64,000 bases of DNA, from the NCBI GenBank assembly GCA_944392605.1, contig CALXXE010000003.1, positions 1-64,000 on the forward strand, read 5' to 3'. Source of the stretch: an uncultured Clostridia bacterium (lineage in GTDB: Bacteria > Bacillota > Clostridia > TANB77 > CAG-508). The translations under genes and the position numbers were made by a program. Shown here in pieces: positions 36,736 through 45,329 of this stretch. The notes beneath the pieces are model-generated. The model searched no databases and had not been told where the DNA came from. It worked only from the letters and a program-made list of their open reading frames with translations. Each line of letters opens with the position of its first letter. Positions within the stretch are counted from its first letter, which is position 1.

Positions 36736-38514
36736 TTGCAAAAAGTAAAGGAGTTTTTAAGCAAGAATAAGAAAATTATATGGGTAGTTGCAAGTATTTT
36801 ATTAACAATAGGAATAAATATGTCTATATATGTTGCAAATAATTTAGTCTATTTCAATGGAAATCAAATCATTTGGCTGTTTTTATGTGTTTTTATTTAT
36901 ATAATATTTAAACAATCGGATAAATATGAGGGGAGAAGATTAAAGGTTTGTAGTAGTATATTAGGAATCCTTCTTTCTATCTTCCAAGTGCTAGGCATTA
37001 TGACAAATGGAAATTGGATCGTAAGCGAAGTTATAGTTACAAAAGAAGTAGTTATGTTTATGCTTGCAAAATTTATTACATATGGAGTGATATTCTATAA
37101 CATTATAAAAATACTGTTTAGTTTAATAGAACAAATAGATTGGAATAAAACAAGAAAAGATATATTAAAACCTAGTCTAAAAACATTTATAGTAGTTGCT
37201 TTATTATTTTTTATTGTATGGCTTCCATACTTCTTAAATTATTATCCAGGAATCACATCATTTGATACACACTATCAATTAATGCAAGGTTTTGGAAAAG
37301 TTCCATATAATAATCATCATCCTGTAGTACACACATTCATAATGAGTAGTGTTGTTAAAGTAGGACATGCGATAACAGGAGATTATAATTTTGGAATTGC
37401 TTTATATGCTATGCTACAAATGATTTTCTGTGCAATTACATTATCATTTGTAATTTACTATATGGGAAAGAAAAATATAAATCCAATAATAAAGACGATT
37501 ACATTTTTATGTTTTGCATTTGTACCATTTGTACCACAATTTAGCATTGCAGTATGGAAAGATGTACCATTTGCGATGTTTATGGTATGGCTTCTAATTG
37601 GAATTATAGAAATGATAACAAATGAAGAAAATTTCTTTACTAAAAAAAGAAACATGGGGCTTTTTATATTAATTACATTGTGTGTATTGTTTTTTAGAAA
37701 TAATGGGGTATATATAATTCTATTAACATTACCATTTGCACTTGTTTTGAGAAGGAAGTATTGGAAACAAATATTAATAGTATTTGGTATACCAATTATA
37801 TTTTATTATATAATAACAGGACCAGTATTTGCTAAATTCAATATTGCTAAAAGTTCATCAAAAGAAATGTTATCTATACCAATGCAACAAATGGCAAGAA
37901 TAGTAAAATACAAAGGTGATGAATTATCGGAAGAAGATAAAAATATAATTGGACAATATATCAATATAGATACAGCAGCAGAAAATTATGACCCAACAAT
38001 ATCAGACCCTATAAAAAATGAATTTAATGATGGAACATTTAACCAAGATAAATTAAATCTAATAAAATTATATATAAAATTAGCAATTAAATATCCAGGA
38101 GAAACATTAGAAGCACTTGTTGGAAATACTTATGGATATTATTATCCAGAAGTTGTAACATATTCAATTGCAACAGGAGTATATAAGTCACCTTTTGAAG
38201 CAGAACAATTTATGAACTTACATGAAGACCCGATTATAGATATACCTGTTCTTGATAGTATGATAAATGCAATTTATGATAAGCAAATACCAATTATAAG
38301 TTTAATAGCAAATATAGGATTTGCATTTTGGATAGTTTTAGGAATAGTGTTTTATAATATTTATCAAAAGAGATATAAGTATTTACTAATGTTTATACCA
38401 GTAGGAGTATTATATTTAACTTGTCTTGCATCTCCTGTATCAGGAGAGTTACGCTACATTTATGCAATGTTTGTGAGTTTACCTTTATTTATAGGAGTTG
38501 GACTAAAAAAATAA
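36736..38514 (+). CDS. Large membrane protein, DUF6020-like (paralogue)
   Basis: 592 residues starting at TTG (MQKVKEFLSKNKK) after AGGGGGAAATAAGG. About 13 membrane helices. It matches the product at 30857 segment by segment: NYYPGITSFDTHYQLMQG, NNHHPVVHTFIM, IAVWKDVPFAM, FRNNGVYIILLTL and SIPMQQMARIVKYKG. The two copies bracket four glycosyltransferase genes. Function unknown; probably lipid-linked glycan handling on the outer face. Confidence 0.72.
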   Translation: MQKVKEFLSKNKKIIWVVASILLTIGINMSIYVANNLVYFNGNQIIWLFLCVFIYIIFKQSDKYEGRRLKVCSSILGILLSIFQVLGIMTNGNWIVSEVIVTKEVVMFMLAKFITYGVIFYNIIKILFSLIEQIDWNKTRKDILKPSLKTFIVVALLFFIVWLPYFLNYYPGITSFDTHYQLMQGFGKVPYNNHHPVVHTFIMSSVVKVGHAITGDYNFGIALYAMLQMIFCAITLSFVIYYMGKKNINPIIKTITFLCFAFVPFVPQFSIAVWKDVPFAMFMVWLLIGIIEMITNEENFFTKKRNMGLFILITLCVLFFRNNGVYIILLTLPFALVLRRKYWKQILIVFGIPIIFYYIITGPVFAKFNIAKSSSKEMLSIPMQQMARIVKYKGDELSEEDKNIIGQYINIDTAAENYDPTISDPIKNEFNDGTFNQDKLNLIKLYIKLAIKYPGETLEALVGNTYGYYYPEVVTYSIATGVYKSPFEAEQFMNLHEDPIIDIPVLDSMINAIYDKQIPIISLIANIGFAFWIVLGIVFYNIYQKRYKYLLMFIPVGVLYLTCLASPVSGELRYIYAMFVSLPLFIGVGLKK

Positions 38515-38682
38515 ATTAATATAAAAAGATGTGTAATTAATAAAAAGCAAGTAACAAAAACATGAAAAAGCATATAACAAATATTTGACAAAAATTACAA
38601 AAAACTAGCGTAGTTTAATTACAATGATACAAAAAAATAATAACAGAAAATATATAGGATAATGAGAATGGAGGCGATATAA

Positions 38683-39819
38683 ATGAAGTTGGAGGAATAT
38701 AAATCAGGTCAATATGTAAAAATGGAAGATTATAAAGCATTTATTCCCAGTAAAATAAACTATAACTGGGGATGGGATGATACAAAATTGGATAAACTAT
38801 TAGCAGAAGCAAATAGACAAATTGGAGAGTTAAACGCATATTCATTATTAATACCAAATGTGGATTTATATATTAAAATGCATGTGAAAATTGAAGCTAA
38901 TAAATCAAGTAGGATTGAAGGTACAAGAACTACAGTAGAAGAAGACTTACTAGATGTAACAGATATTAACCCAGAAAAAAGAGATGATTGGGAGGAAGTA
39001 CAAAACTATGTGAAGGCTACAAACTATGGTGTAAAAAGGATAAAAGATGGATTTCCAGTATGCACTAGATTAATAAGAGAATTACATAAAATATTAATGC
39101 AAGGAGTTAGAGGAGAGTATAAAACACCAGGGGAATTTAGAACTTCACAAAACTGGATTGGAGGAAGTAGACCAAGTAATGCAGTATATGTTCCACCACC
39201 ACATACAGAAATTGCAGAATGTTTGACTGATTTTGAAAAATTTATAAATAATGAAGAAATAGACACACCAGACTTAATAAAAATAGCCATTTTACATTAT
39301 CAGTTTGAATCAATACATCCATTTTTAGATGGTAATGGAAGAATAGGAAGACTACTTATACCATTATATATTCAAAGTAAGGGAATGTTAGATAAATCTT
39401 GTTTATATATTTCTGATTATATTGAAAGAAATAAAGATACATATTATGATATGTTAACAAGAGTAAGAATTTATAATGATATGATAGAATGGATTAAATT
39501 CTTTTTAGAAGCAGTTATAGAAACTTCAGAAACAGCAAAAGAAAAATTTAGGAATGTAGTTGAACTTACAAAAGAAATGGATAAAGTTATAATGGATTTA
39601 CCAGTAAAACCAGAAAATGCAAAAAAAGTATTAGATGTACTATATGATGAGCCAATTGTTTCAAGAAAGAAAATATTAGAGTTAATAGACATAAAACCAA
39701 CAACTTTAAATGTGTGCATTAATGCATTAAAAGAGAAGAATATTATTATAGAGACAACTGGATATAGTAGAAATCAAGTATTTGCTTTTCAAAAATATAT
39801 TGATTTGTTTTTAAAGTGA
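38683..39819 (+). CDS. Fic-family AMP-transferase with N-terminal inhibitory motif
   Basis: 378 residues. The Fic core is HPFLDGNGRIGR near 212-223 (His, Asp and the phosphate-binding GNGR). An N-terminal SSRIEGTRTT segment near 72 fits the (S/T)xxxE(G/N) inhibitory helix, so this is a self-restrained Fic protein. The C-terminal 90 residues look like a winged helix (LDVLYDEPIVSRKKILELI). Such proteins usually AMPylate a host-cell target such as a GTPase or DNA gyrase. It stands alone behind a GGAGG site. The 168 bases before it hold no clear promoter. Confidence 0.87.
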   Translation: MKLEEYKSGQYVKMEDYKAFIPSKINYNWGWDDTKLDKLLAEANRQIGELNAYSLLIPNVDLYIKMHVKIEANKSSRIEGTRTTVEEDLLDVTDINPEKRDDWEEVQNYVKATNYGVKRIKDGFPVCTRLIRELHKILMQGVRGEYKTPGEFRTSQNWIGGSRPSNAVYVPPPHTEIAECLTDFEKFINNEEIDTPDLIKIAILHYQFESIHPFLDGNGRIGRLLIPLYIQSKGMLDKSCLYISDYIERNKDTYYDMLTRVRIYNDMIEWIKFFLEAVIETSETAKEKFRNVVELTKEMDKVIMDLPVKPENAKKVLDVLYDEPIVSRKKILELIDIKPTTLNVCINALKEKNIIIETTGYSRNQVFAFQKYIDLFLK

Positions 39820-39857
39820 AAATTATAAAACGGAAAATAGAAAAAAGTTGTTGTACA

Positions 39858-39950
39858 AAAATTTATAGCACGGAAAATTGAGAAAATCCGTGCTATAAAT
39901 TTTTATAGAACGAAAAAATCAAAAAATCCGGTTTATAAATTTTTCTATCC
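39858..39950. repeat. Tandem hairpins sharing one sequence
   Basis: The first is a near-perfect 18-bp inverted repeat (AAAATTTATAGCACGGA / TCCGTGCTATAAATTTT, about 39858-39904). A second, decayed copy follows at once (39896-39950) with the arms AAATTTTTATAGAACGA and TCCGGTTTATAAATTTTT. The first can serve as a terminator for the fic gene on the plus strand; the copy next to it suggests a duplicated element. Confidence 0.75.
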
Positions 39951-39956
39951 AAAAAA

Positions 39957-40057
39957 TTGACATATGACGAGTAATAATCTATAATAGTTTTAGCTTAAGC
40001 AAATAAACTTGAAGTTTTTCAAATAAAAAGACTAGGTGAGCTAGACCTAGTTTTTTC
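39957..40057 (+). ncRNA. Orphan promoter-terminator unit (candidate small RNA, about 65 nt)
   Basis: TTGACA (39957-39962), exactly 17 bases, TATAAT (39980-39985), then only about 65 bases until a strong terminator, ACTAGGT / ACCTAGT (40031-40051) followed by TTTTTTC. No reading frame fits. The transcript would hold GCTTAAGC, a small AAACT-TGA-AGTTT hairpin and the terminator hairpin. The downstream ABC gene has its own promoter, so this is not needed as its leader. A small regulatory RNA is the best reading. Confidence 0.6.
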
Positions 40058-40125
40058 TTTACTTATTTTATAAATTATAAATAGCATTATAAAAGAAAAA
40101 ATAAGCATATTTAAATTTTAAAGAA

Positions 40126-40153
40126 TTGACAAGAGGGGAATTTATGATATAAT
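40126..40153 (+). promoter_or_regulatory. Promoter of the ABC exporter genes
   Basis: TTGACA (40126-40131), 16 bases, TATAAT (40148-40153), with AAGGAG before the ATG. Confidence 0.8.
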
Positions 40154-40187
40154 TACGATGAATTAATTTCACAAAAGGAGTTAAAAA

Positions 40188-40934
40188 ATGAAGGAAAATG
40201 AAGATAATATAGCAATAAAAGTAGATCACGTGTATAAAAGTTTTAATATTTATTATGATAGAGCAAATACATTAAAAGAAAGAGCTTTATTTTGGATGAG
40301 AAATAAAAGAAAAGAAAAAAGAGAAGTTTTAAAAGATATAAACTTAGATATAAAAAAAGGTGAAACAGTAGCTTTAATAGGTGTTAATGGAAGTGGAAAA
40401 TCAACACTTTTAAAATTAATGACACAAATTATTTTTCCAAATAAAGGAACGATAGAAACTAAAGGAAAATTAACATCATTACTAGAATTAGGTGCTGGTT
40501 TCCACCCTGACTTTTCAGGTAGAGAAAATATATATTTTAACTCATCTATTTTTGGATTAACAAGAAAAGAAATAGATGAAAGGCTTGAACAAATAATAGA
40601 GTTTTCAGAATTACAAGATTTTATAGATAACCCAGTAAGAACATATTCATCAGGAATGTATATGCGTCTAGCATTTTCTGTTGCAATTAACGTAGATGCA
40701 GATATCTTACTAATAGATGAAATATTATCAGTTGGAGATCAACATTTCCAAGAAAAATGTTTTAATAAGATGAGAGAACTAAAAAAAGAAGGAAAAACGA
40801 TGGTGTTTGTTACTCACAGTATGGATTCTGTAAAAAATCTATGTGATAGAGCTGTATGGCTTTCTGATGGAGTAGTTAGAATGGATGGAAATACTGACGA
40901 AGTAGTGGATGAATATCTAAAAGAAACTATGTAA
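40188..40934 (+). CDS. Polysaccharide ABC exporter, ATP-binding subunit (Wzt/TagH type)
   Basis: 248 residues. Walker A GVNGSGKST near 66-74, Q-loop region, LELGAGFHPDFSGRENIYFN (typical of glycan exporters), signature TYSSGMYMRLAF, Walker B ILLIDEILSVGD and the switch His in VTHSMD. No C-terminal carbohydrate-binding domain, as in short TagH or Wzt proteins. Pairs with the permease gene that follows after 22 bases. It likely exports a lipid-linked glycan made by the clusters on either side. Confidence 0.9.
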   Translation: MKENEDNIAIKVDHVYKSFNIYYDRANTLKERALFWMRNKRKEKREVLKDINLDIKKGETVALIGVNGSGKSTLLKLMTQIIFPNKGTIETKGKLTSLLELGAGFHPDFSGRENIYFNSSIFGLTRKEIDERLEQIIEFSELQDFIDNPVRTYSSGMYMRLAFSVAINVDADILLIDEILSVGDQHFQEKCFNKMRELKKEGKTMVFVTHSMDSVKNLCDRAVWLSDGVVRMDGNTDEVVDEYLKETM

Positions 40935-40956
40935 CGACAAAATTAAGGAGAGAAGA

Positions 40957-41730
40957 ATGAATATATTTAAAAAGATTTATAATTATAGAGAGTTATTAAA
41001 AACGAATGTAAAAAAAGAAATAAGAGGAAGATACAAAAACTCATTTTTAGGAATATTGTGGTCATTTTTAAATCCACTTTTACAATTACTTGTATATTCT
41101 GTAATCTTTGGAGCATTACTTGCAGGTGGAGATGAAACTTATCCTATATATATATGTGTTGCTTTAATACCTTGGACATACTTTACAACAGCAATATCAC
41201 AAGCAGCTTTTACTGTTATAGGAAATGCCGATATTATAAAGAAAGTATATTTCCCAAGAGAAATTTTGCCAATATCAGTAGTAACAAGTGGAGCAGTAAA
41301 TTTTGTAATATCTACAATAATAATTTTAGCATTTGTTATTTTTTCAGGTGTAGGATTATCATGGTATATAGTGTTATATCCATTTATATTACTTATACAA
41401 TATATTTTATTATTAGGAATAGGTTTTATAGTATCATCAGTAACAGTATATTTTAGAGACTTAGAACATATTATAGGTGTTGTTTTAATGGCAGCATTCT
41501 ATGCAACACCAATAGTATATAATATACAACAATTACCACATGCACTTCAGGTACTTGTAAACTTAAACCCAATGACACATTTGATAAATGGATATAGAGA
41601 TATTTTCTATTATCATCAAATGCCAAATATGAAAATGCTTCTTATATTGTTAGGAATTTCAATAGTATTAACTATAGTAGGATATTTTATATTTAAAAAG
41701 CTACAAAAAGGATTTGCAGAAGAATTATAA
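40957..41730 (+). CDS. Polysaccharide ABC exporter, permease (Wzm/TagG type)
   Basis: 257 residues, six membrane helices, ABC-2 family. N-terminal amphipathic stretch NYRELLKTNVKKEIRGRYKN, then SFLGILWSFLNPLLQLLVYS as in Wzm/TagG. NLNPMTHLINGYRDIFYY near the end is typical. Forms the membrane channel for the ATPase encoded just before it. Confidence 0.9.
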   Translation: MNIFKKIYNYRELLKTNVKKEIRGRYKNSFLGILWSFLNPLLQLLVYSVIFGALLAGGDETYPIYICVALIPWTYFTTAISQAAFTVIGNADIIKKVYFPREILPISVVTSGAVNFVISTIIILAFVIFSGVGLSWYIVLYPFILLIQYILLLGIGFIVSSVTVYFRDLEHIIGVVLMAAFYATPIVYNIQQLPHALQVLVNLNPMTHLINGYRDIFYYHQMPNMKMLLILLGISIVLTIVGYFIFKKLQKGFAEEL

Positions 41731-41734
41731 AATT

Positions 41735-41784
41735 AAGGCAACTTATGGTCCTTATTTGTAAGGAACCTTAAGTTGCTTTATTTG
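41735..41784 (+). terminator. Terminator after the ABC exporter
   Basis: GCAACTTA / TAAGTTGC outer stem and GGT-CCTTA / TAAGGAACC inner stem, then TTTATTT. Confidence 0.82.
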
Positions 41785-41797
41785 GAAGGGAGAAAAT

Positions 41798-42757
41798 ATG
41801 GAAGAAAAAAAGAATTTGGAAAAAATTAAAGTTTTTGCTTGTCCTACAGCAGAAGATTTCACAAAGGAGATTTGTGATTGTTTAGGCATTGAAGTAGGAA
41901 AAATTAATCATATGAAATTTAAAAATGATAACAACTTTGTGCAAATTCTAGAATCAGTAAGAGAAAAAGATGTTTATGTAGTACAAACAACTGAGCCACC
42001 AGTAAATGAAAGAATAATGGAATTATTAATTACAATTGATGCAATAAAAAGAGCATCAGCAAAAAATATCAATGTGGTTTTACCATATTTCCCATATTCA
42101 AGGTCAGATAAAAAAGACCAACCTAGAGTTCCAATTACAGCAAAATTAATGGCAGAAATAATAGAAGCAGCAGGTGCAACAAGAGTAATTACTTGTGACT
42201 TACACAACCCTGCAATTCAAGCATATTTTAATATAAATTGTGATAGACTAACTGGAGAATATATATTAGAAGATTATTTTAAATCTAAGAACTTAGACAA
42301 TATGGTAATTGTAGCAACAGATGCAGGAAGTTCTAAAAAAGCATATAAATATTCAGAATACTTTAATTGTCCAATAGCTTTAGTGGATAAGAGAAGAGAA
42401 GGAAATGATGATAGAGCAATAGCAAGTACAATTATAGGTGATGTTAAAGATAAAAATGCTATAATATTTGATGATGAAATAGACACAGCAGGTTCTATGA
42501 TGGAAACAGTAAAAGTCTTAAATAAATTTGGTGCAAAGGCAATATACGCAGGATGTACACATGCTGTTTTATCAGGACCAGCGATAGAAAGAATACAAAA
42601 TTCAGCAATAAAAGAATTGGTTGTAACAAATACAATTCCGCTAACAAAAGAAAAACAAATAGATAAAATAAAGGTGTTATCTATTGCACCTTTGTTTGCA
42701 GAAGTAATAAAGAGAATACATACAGAACAGCCAGTAGGAGACTTATTTAGAGAATAG
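41798..42757 (+). CDS. prs: Ribose-phosphate pyrophosphokinase
   Basis: 319 residues. Makes PRPP from ribose-5-phosphate and ATP for nucleotide, His and Trp synthesis. Family motifs: FPYSRSDKKDQPRVPITAKL (ATP loop, near 104-123), TCDLHNPAIQAYF, VATDAGSSKKA and the PRPP loop AIIFDDEIDTAGSM. The start MEEKKNLEKIKVFACP follows AAGGGAG. Compared with the common RxDRK form, the loop reads RSDKKDQ; KRREG near 200 keeps the catalytic basic patch. Housekeeping gene set among glycan genes. Confidence 0.92.
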   Translation: MEEKKNLEKIKVFACPTAEDFTKEICDCLGIEVGKINHMKFKNDNNFVQILESVREKDVYVVQTTEPPVNERIMELLITIDAIKRASAKNINVVLPYFPYSRSDKKDQPRVPITAKLMAEIIEAAGATRVITCDLHNPAIQAYFNINCDRLTGEYILEDYFKSKNLDNMVIVATDAGSSKKAYKYSEYFNCPIALVDKRREGNDDRAIASTIIGDVKDKNAIIFDDEIDTAGSMMETVKVLNKFGAKAIYAGCTHAVLSGPAIERIQNSAIKELVVTNTIPLTKEKQIDKIKVLSIAPLFAEVIKRIHTEQPVGDLFRE

Positions 42758-42780
42758 AAACACTAAAAGGGGAAACATAG

Positions 42781-44358
42781 ATGGTAAGCAGATGGATTAA
42801 AAGAATAATATACTTTTTAGCATTAATAGCAATGCTAATTGTTGGAATCTTAAATATAGTATATATAAATCAGATAGCAAACAATGAAGTTTCAAGTATA
42901 GAGTATTATGGATTATTTAAACTGTTTACAAGTTTTGTAATTGCAGGATTAATAATTGGAGCAAGTTATGGATTACAAAAAATAAAAGTAGGAAAGAAAG
43001 TAAAAATTGGACTTATTATACTGGCTTTAATATTGTATGCTGCAGTTCAAATTGGGTGGATATCACAATCAGTTGCAACTCCATATGCAGATTCTGAACA
43101 GTTAATAGTAATAGCAAAAGAAATAATAAATGGAAATGGACTATCGGAATATTGTACAAATTATATGGCATATTATAGCCAACAAATACCATTAGTAGCA
43201 ATAATGGTAATACTATTTAAAATATTTAATACAACAAGCTTTGCAATATTTGAGTATTTAAATGTAATATGTAATGTATTAACAATATTAGGGCTATATT
43301 TCATAACAAAAAGAATAAGTGAAGAACATAAATGTAATAAAGTGTTATTTTGGATACTTAGTTTAACATTTATACCAATTATAATGCTTGCAACTTTTGT
43401 TTATGGAGACTTTATAGGACTAGCATTTGCAGTATGGGCAATATATTTTGCAATGAAATATGAAAAAACAGATAAAATAAGAAATGCAGTATTTACTGCA
43501 ATATGTATTTCAATTGCATGTTTATTTAGAATGAATTATTTTATTTTTGCAATAGCAATAGGAATTTATTGGTTTATAAATGTACTTGATAAAAAGAATA
43601 AGAAAGAAACAATTAAAGGAATAGGTGTTTTAACATTATTAGTTTTAATGATAATGATACCTAGTAGTTTTATAAAAAGTGCATATACAAGAAAATATAA
43701 TTTACCTAGTGAAAAATCATTTTCAACAGTTCCATATTTATATATGGGAATGAGTGAAGGTGATTATGGAAATGGTTGGTATAATAACCAAATGGGAGAT
43801 ACAGTATATCACTTAATGAATGATGAAAAAGAAAAAGCAGAAGAACTAGGAGAAGATGTTAAAAATAATCTTACAGAAAGAGTAAAATATTTACTGCAAA
43901 ACCCAATATATACAGCTAAATTTTATACTAAGAAGATAATTACAACTTGGGCTGAACCTACTTTAGAATATGGATTTTATAATACTAAATATCCACAAGA
44001 AGTAAATATAGAAGAACATTTTGTAGCAAACCATGTGTTAAATGGTAGATTTTATGAATTAAGCAAAGTTTATCAAAAAGCTTTAACTTATATAATCTTT
44101 ATAGGAGCAGCAATAGCTATAGTTGCAAATAGAAAGAAATTAGATAAAGAAATATTATTACTGATTTTAACCTTTTTAGGAGGATTTGGTTTCCACATTC
44201 TATGGGAAGCGAAGTCTAGATATATAATTCCTTATATAATTATCTTAATTCCAGTATCAGTAGTTGGAATTGATATAATTATTCAAAAGATAAAAGATAA
44301 ATTAAAAAACAAAAGAGAAGAAAAAGAACAAAAATTATTAAAAGAAAAACAAAATTAA
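42781..44358 (+). CDS. Membrane glycosyltransferase, GT39/GT-C like
   Basis: 525 residues, about twelve membrane helices; an external loop begins ATPYADSEQLIVIAKEIING, where GT-C enzymes keep an acidic catalytic residue. Later loops (KSAYTRKYNLPSEKSF, YLYMGMSEGDYGNGWYNNQM) resemble bacterial dolichol-mannosyltransferase-type proteins. It likely takes a sugar from a polyprenyl-phosphate donor to a surface acceptor. The next gene, a DPM/GtrB-type enzyme that makes such donors, starts right after it. Confidence 0.7.
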   Translation: MVSRWIKRIIYFLALIAMLIVGILNIVYINQIANNEVSSIEYYGLFKLFTSFVIAGLIIGASYGLQKIKVGKKVKIGLIILALILYAAVQIGWISQSVATPYADSEQLIVIAKEIINGNGLSEYCTNYMAYYSQQIPLVAIMVILFKIFNTTSFAIFEYLNVICNVLTILGLYFITKRISEEHKCNKVLFWILSLTFIPIIMLATFVYGDFIGLAFAVWAIYFAMKYEKTDKIRNAVFTAICISIACLFRMNYFIFAIAIGIYWFINVLDKKNKKETIKGIGVLTLLVLMIMIPSSFIKSAYTRKYNLPSEKSFSTVPYLYMGMSEGDYGNGWYNNQMGDTVYHLMNDEKEKAEELGEDVKNNLTERVKYLLQNPIYTAKFYTKKIITTWAEPTLEYGFYNTKYPQEVNIEEHFVANHVLNGRFYELSKVYQKALTYIIFIGAAIAIVANRKKLDKEILLLILTFLGGFGFHILWEAKSRYIIPYIIILIPVSVVGIDIIIQKIKDKLKNKREEKEQKLLKEKQN

Positions 44359-44372
44359 TGGAGGAAAAGAAA

Positions 44373-45317
44373 ATGGAAAAAAAGAAAGTATCATTAGTAA
44401 TACCTATGTATTATGAAGAAGAAGTTGCAAATGAATGTTATGAAAGAGTACAAAAGATATTAAAAGGTTTAGAAAATTATGATTATGAAATAATCTTTAT
44501 AAATGATGGAAGTAAAGACAAAACATTAGAGATATTAGAGTCAATTGCTTCAAAAGATGAACATGTAAAAGTAATATCTTTTTCAAGAAACTTTGGACAT
44601 CAAGCAGCAGTAACAGCAGGATTAAAAGAAGTAACAGGAGATGCAATAATAATTATAGATGCTGACTTACAAGATCCTCCTGAGTTAATACCTGATATGC
44701 TTAAATATTGGGAAGAAGGAAATGAAGTAATATATGGAAAGAGAAAAACCAGAAAAGGAGAATCAGCATTTAAATTATTTACAGCCAAAATGTTCTATAA
44801 AACATTAAATTCTTTATCAGATGTAGAAATACCAAAAGATACAGGAGATTTCCGTCTAGTAGATAGAAAAGTGGTAGATGTAGTAAATAGTTTACCTGAG
44901 CATAATAAATTCTTAAGAGGATTGTTTAGCTGGGTAGGATTTAAACAAATGCCTTATGAATATGAAAGACAAGAACGTTTTGCAGGAAAGACTAAATATC
45001 CATTAAAGAAAATGTTGAAACTTGCATCAGATGGAATTATAAGCTTCTCTACAAAACCATTGAAATTAGTAGGAGCATTGGGAATTTTATCTATTGTAAT
45101 TTCTGTACTTATATTAATTTATGCATTAGTATCATATATATTCAAATTAAATGATTTATCTGCAGGTTGGACATCTATGATGGTAGCAATTACATTCTTT
45201 GCAGGAGTACAACTACTTTCAATTTGGATAATGTCAGAATATATTGGAAGAATTTATGATGAAACAAAACAAAGACCACAATATATAATTGATAAGAAAA
45301 TAAATATAAAAAAGTAA
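44373..45317 (+). CDS. Polyprenyl-phosphate glycosyltransferase (GtrB/DPM1 type)
   Basis: The start MEKKKVSLVIPMYYEEE (314 residues) is eight bases after GGAGG (44360-44364); an ATG 15 bases upstream overlaps the previous stop and sits before that site. GT2 domain: IIFINDGSKDKT, SFSRNFGHQAAVTAGL, IIDADLQDPPELIPDM (DxD), DTGDFRLVDRKV. Two C-terminal membrane helices (about 228-255 and 265-290) as in GtrB. Moves a sugar from a nucleotide to undecaprenyl phosphate, feeding the GT-C enzymes on both sides. Confidence 0.9.
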   Translation: MEKKKVSLVIPMYYEEEVANECYERVQKILKGLENYDYEIIFINDGSKDKTLEILESIASKDEHVKVISFSRNFGHQAAVTAGLKEVTGDAIIIIDADLQDPPELIPDMLKYWEEGNEVIYGKRKTRKGESAFKLFTAKMFYKTLNSLSDVEIPKDTGDFRLVDRKVVDVVNSLPEHNKFLRGLFSWVGFKQMPYEYERQERFAGKTKYPLKKMLKLASDGIISFSTKPLKLVGALGILSIVISVLILIYALVSYIFKLNDLSAGWTSMMVAITFFAGVQLLSIWIMSEYIGRIYDETKQRPQYIIDKKINIKK

Positions 45318-45329
45318 AAGGAAAAAGAT

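Noticed and set aside
41154-41456. Plus-strand 100-codon frame inside the ABC permease gene
   Set aside because: Out-of-frame shadow of a well-supported permease; no ribosome site.
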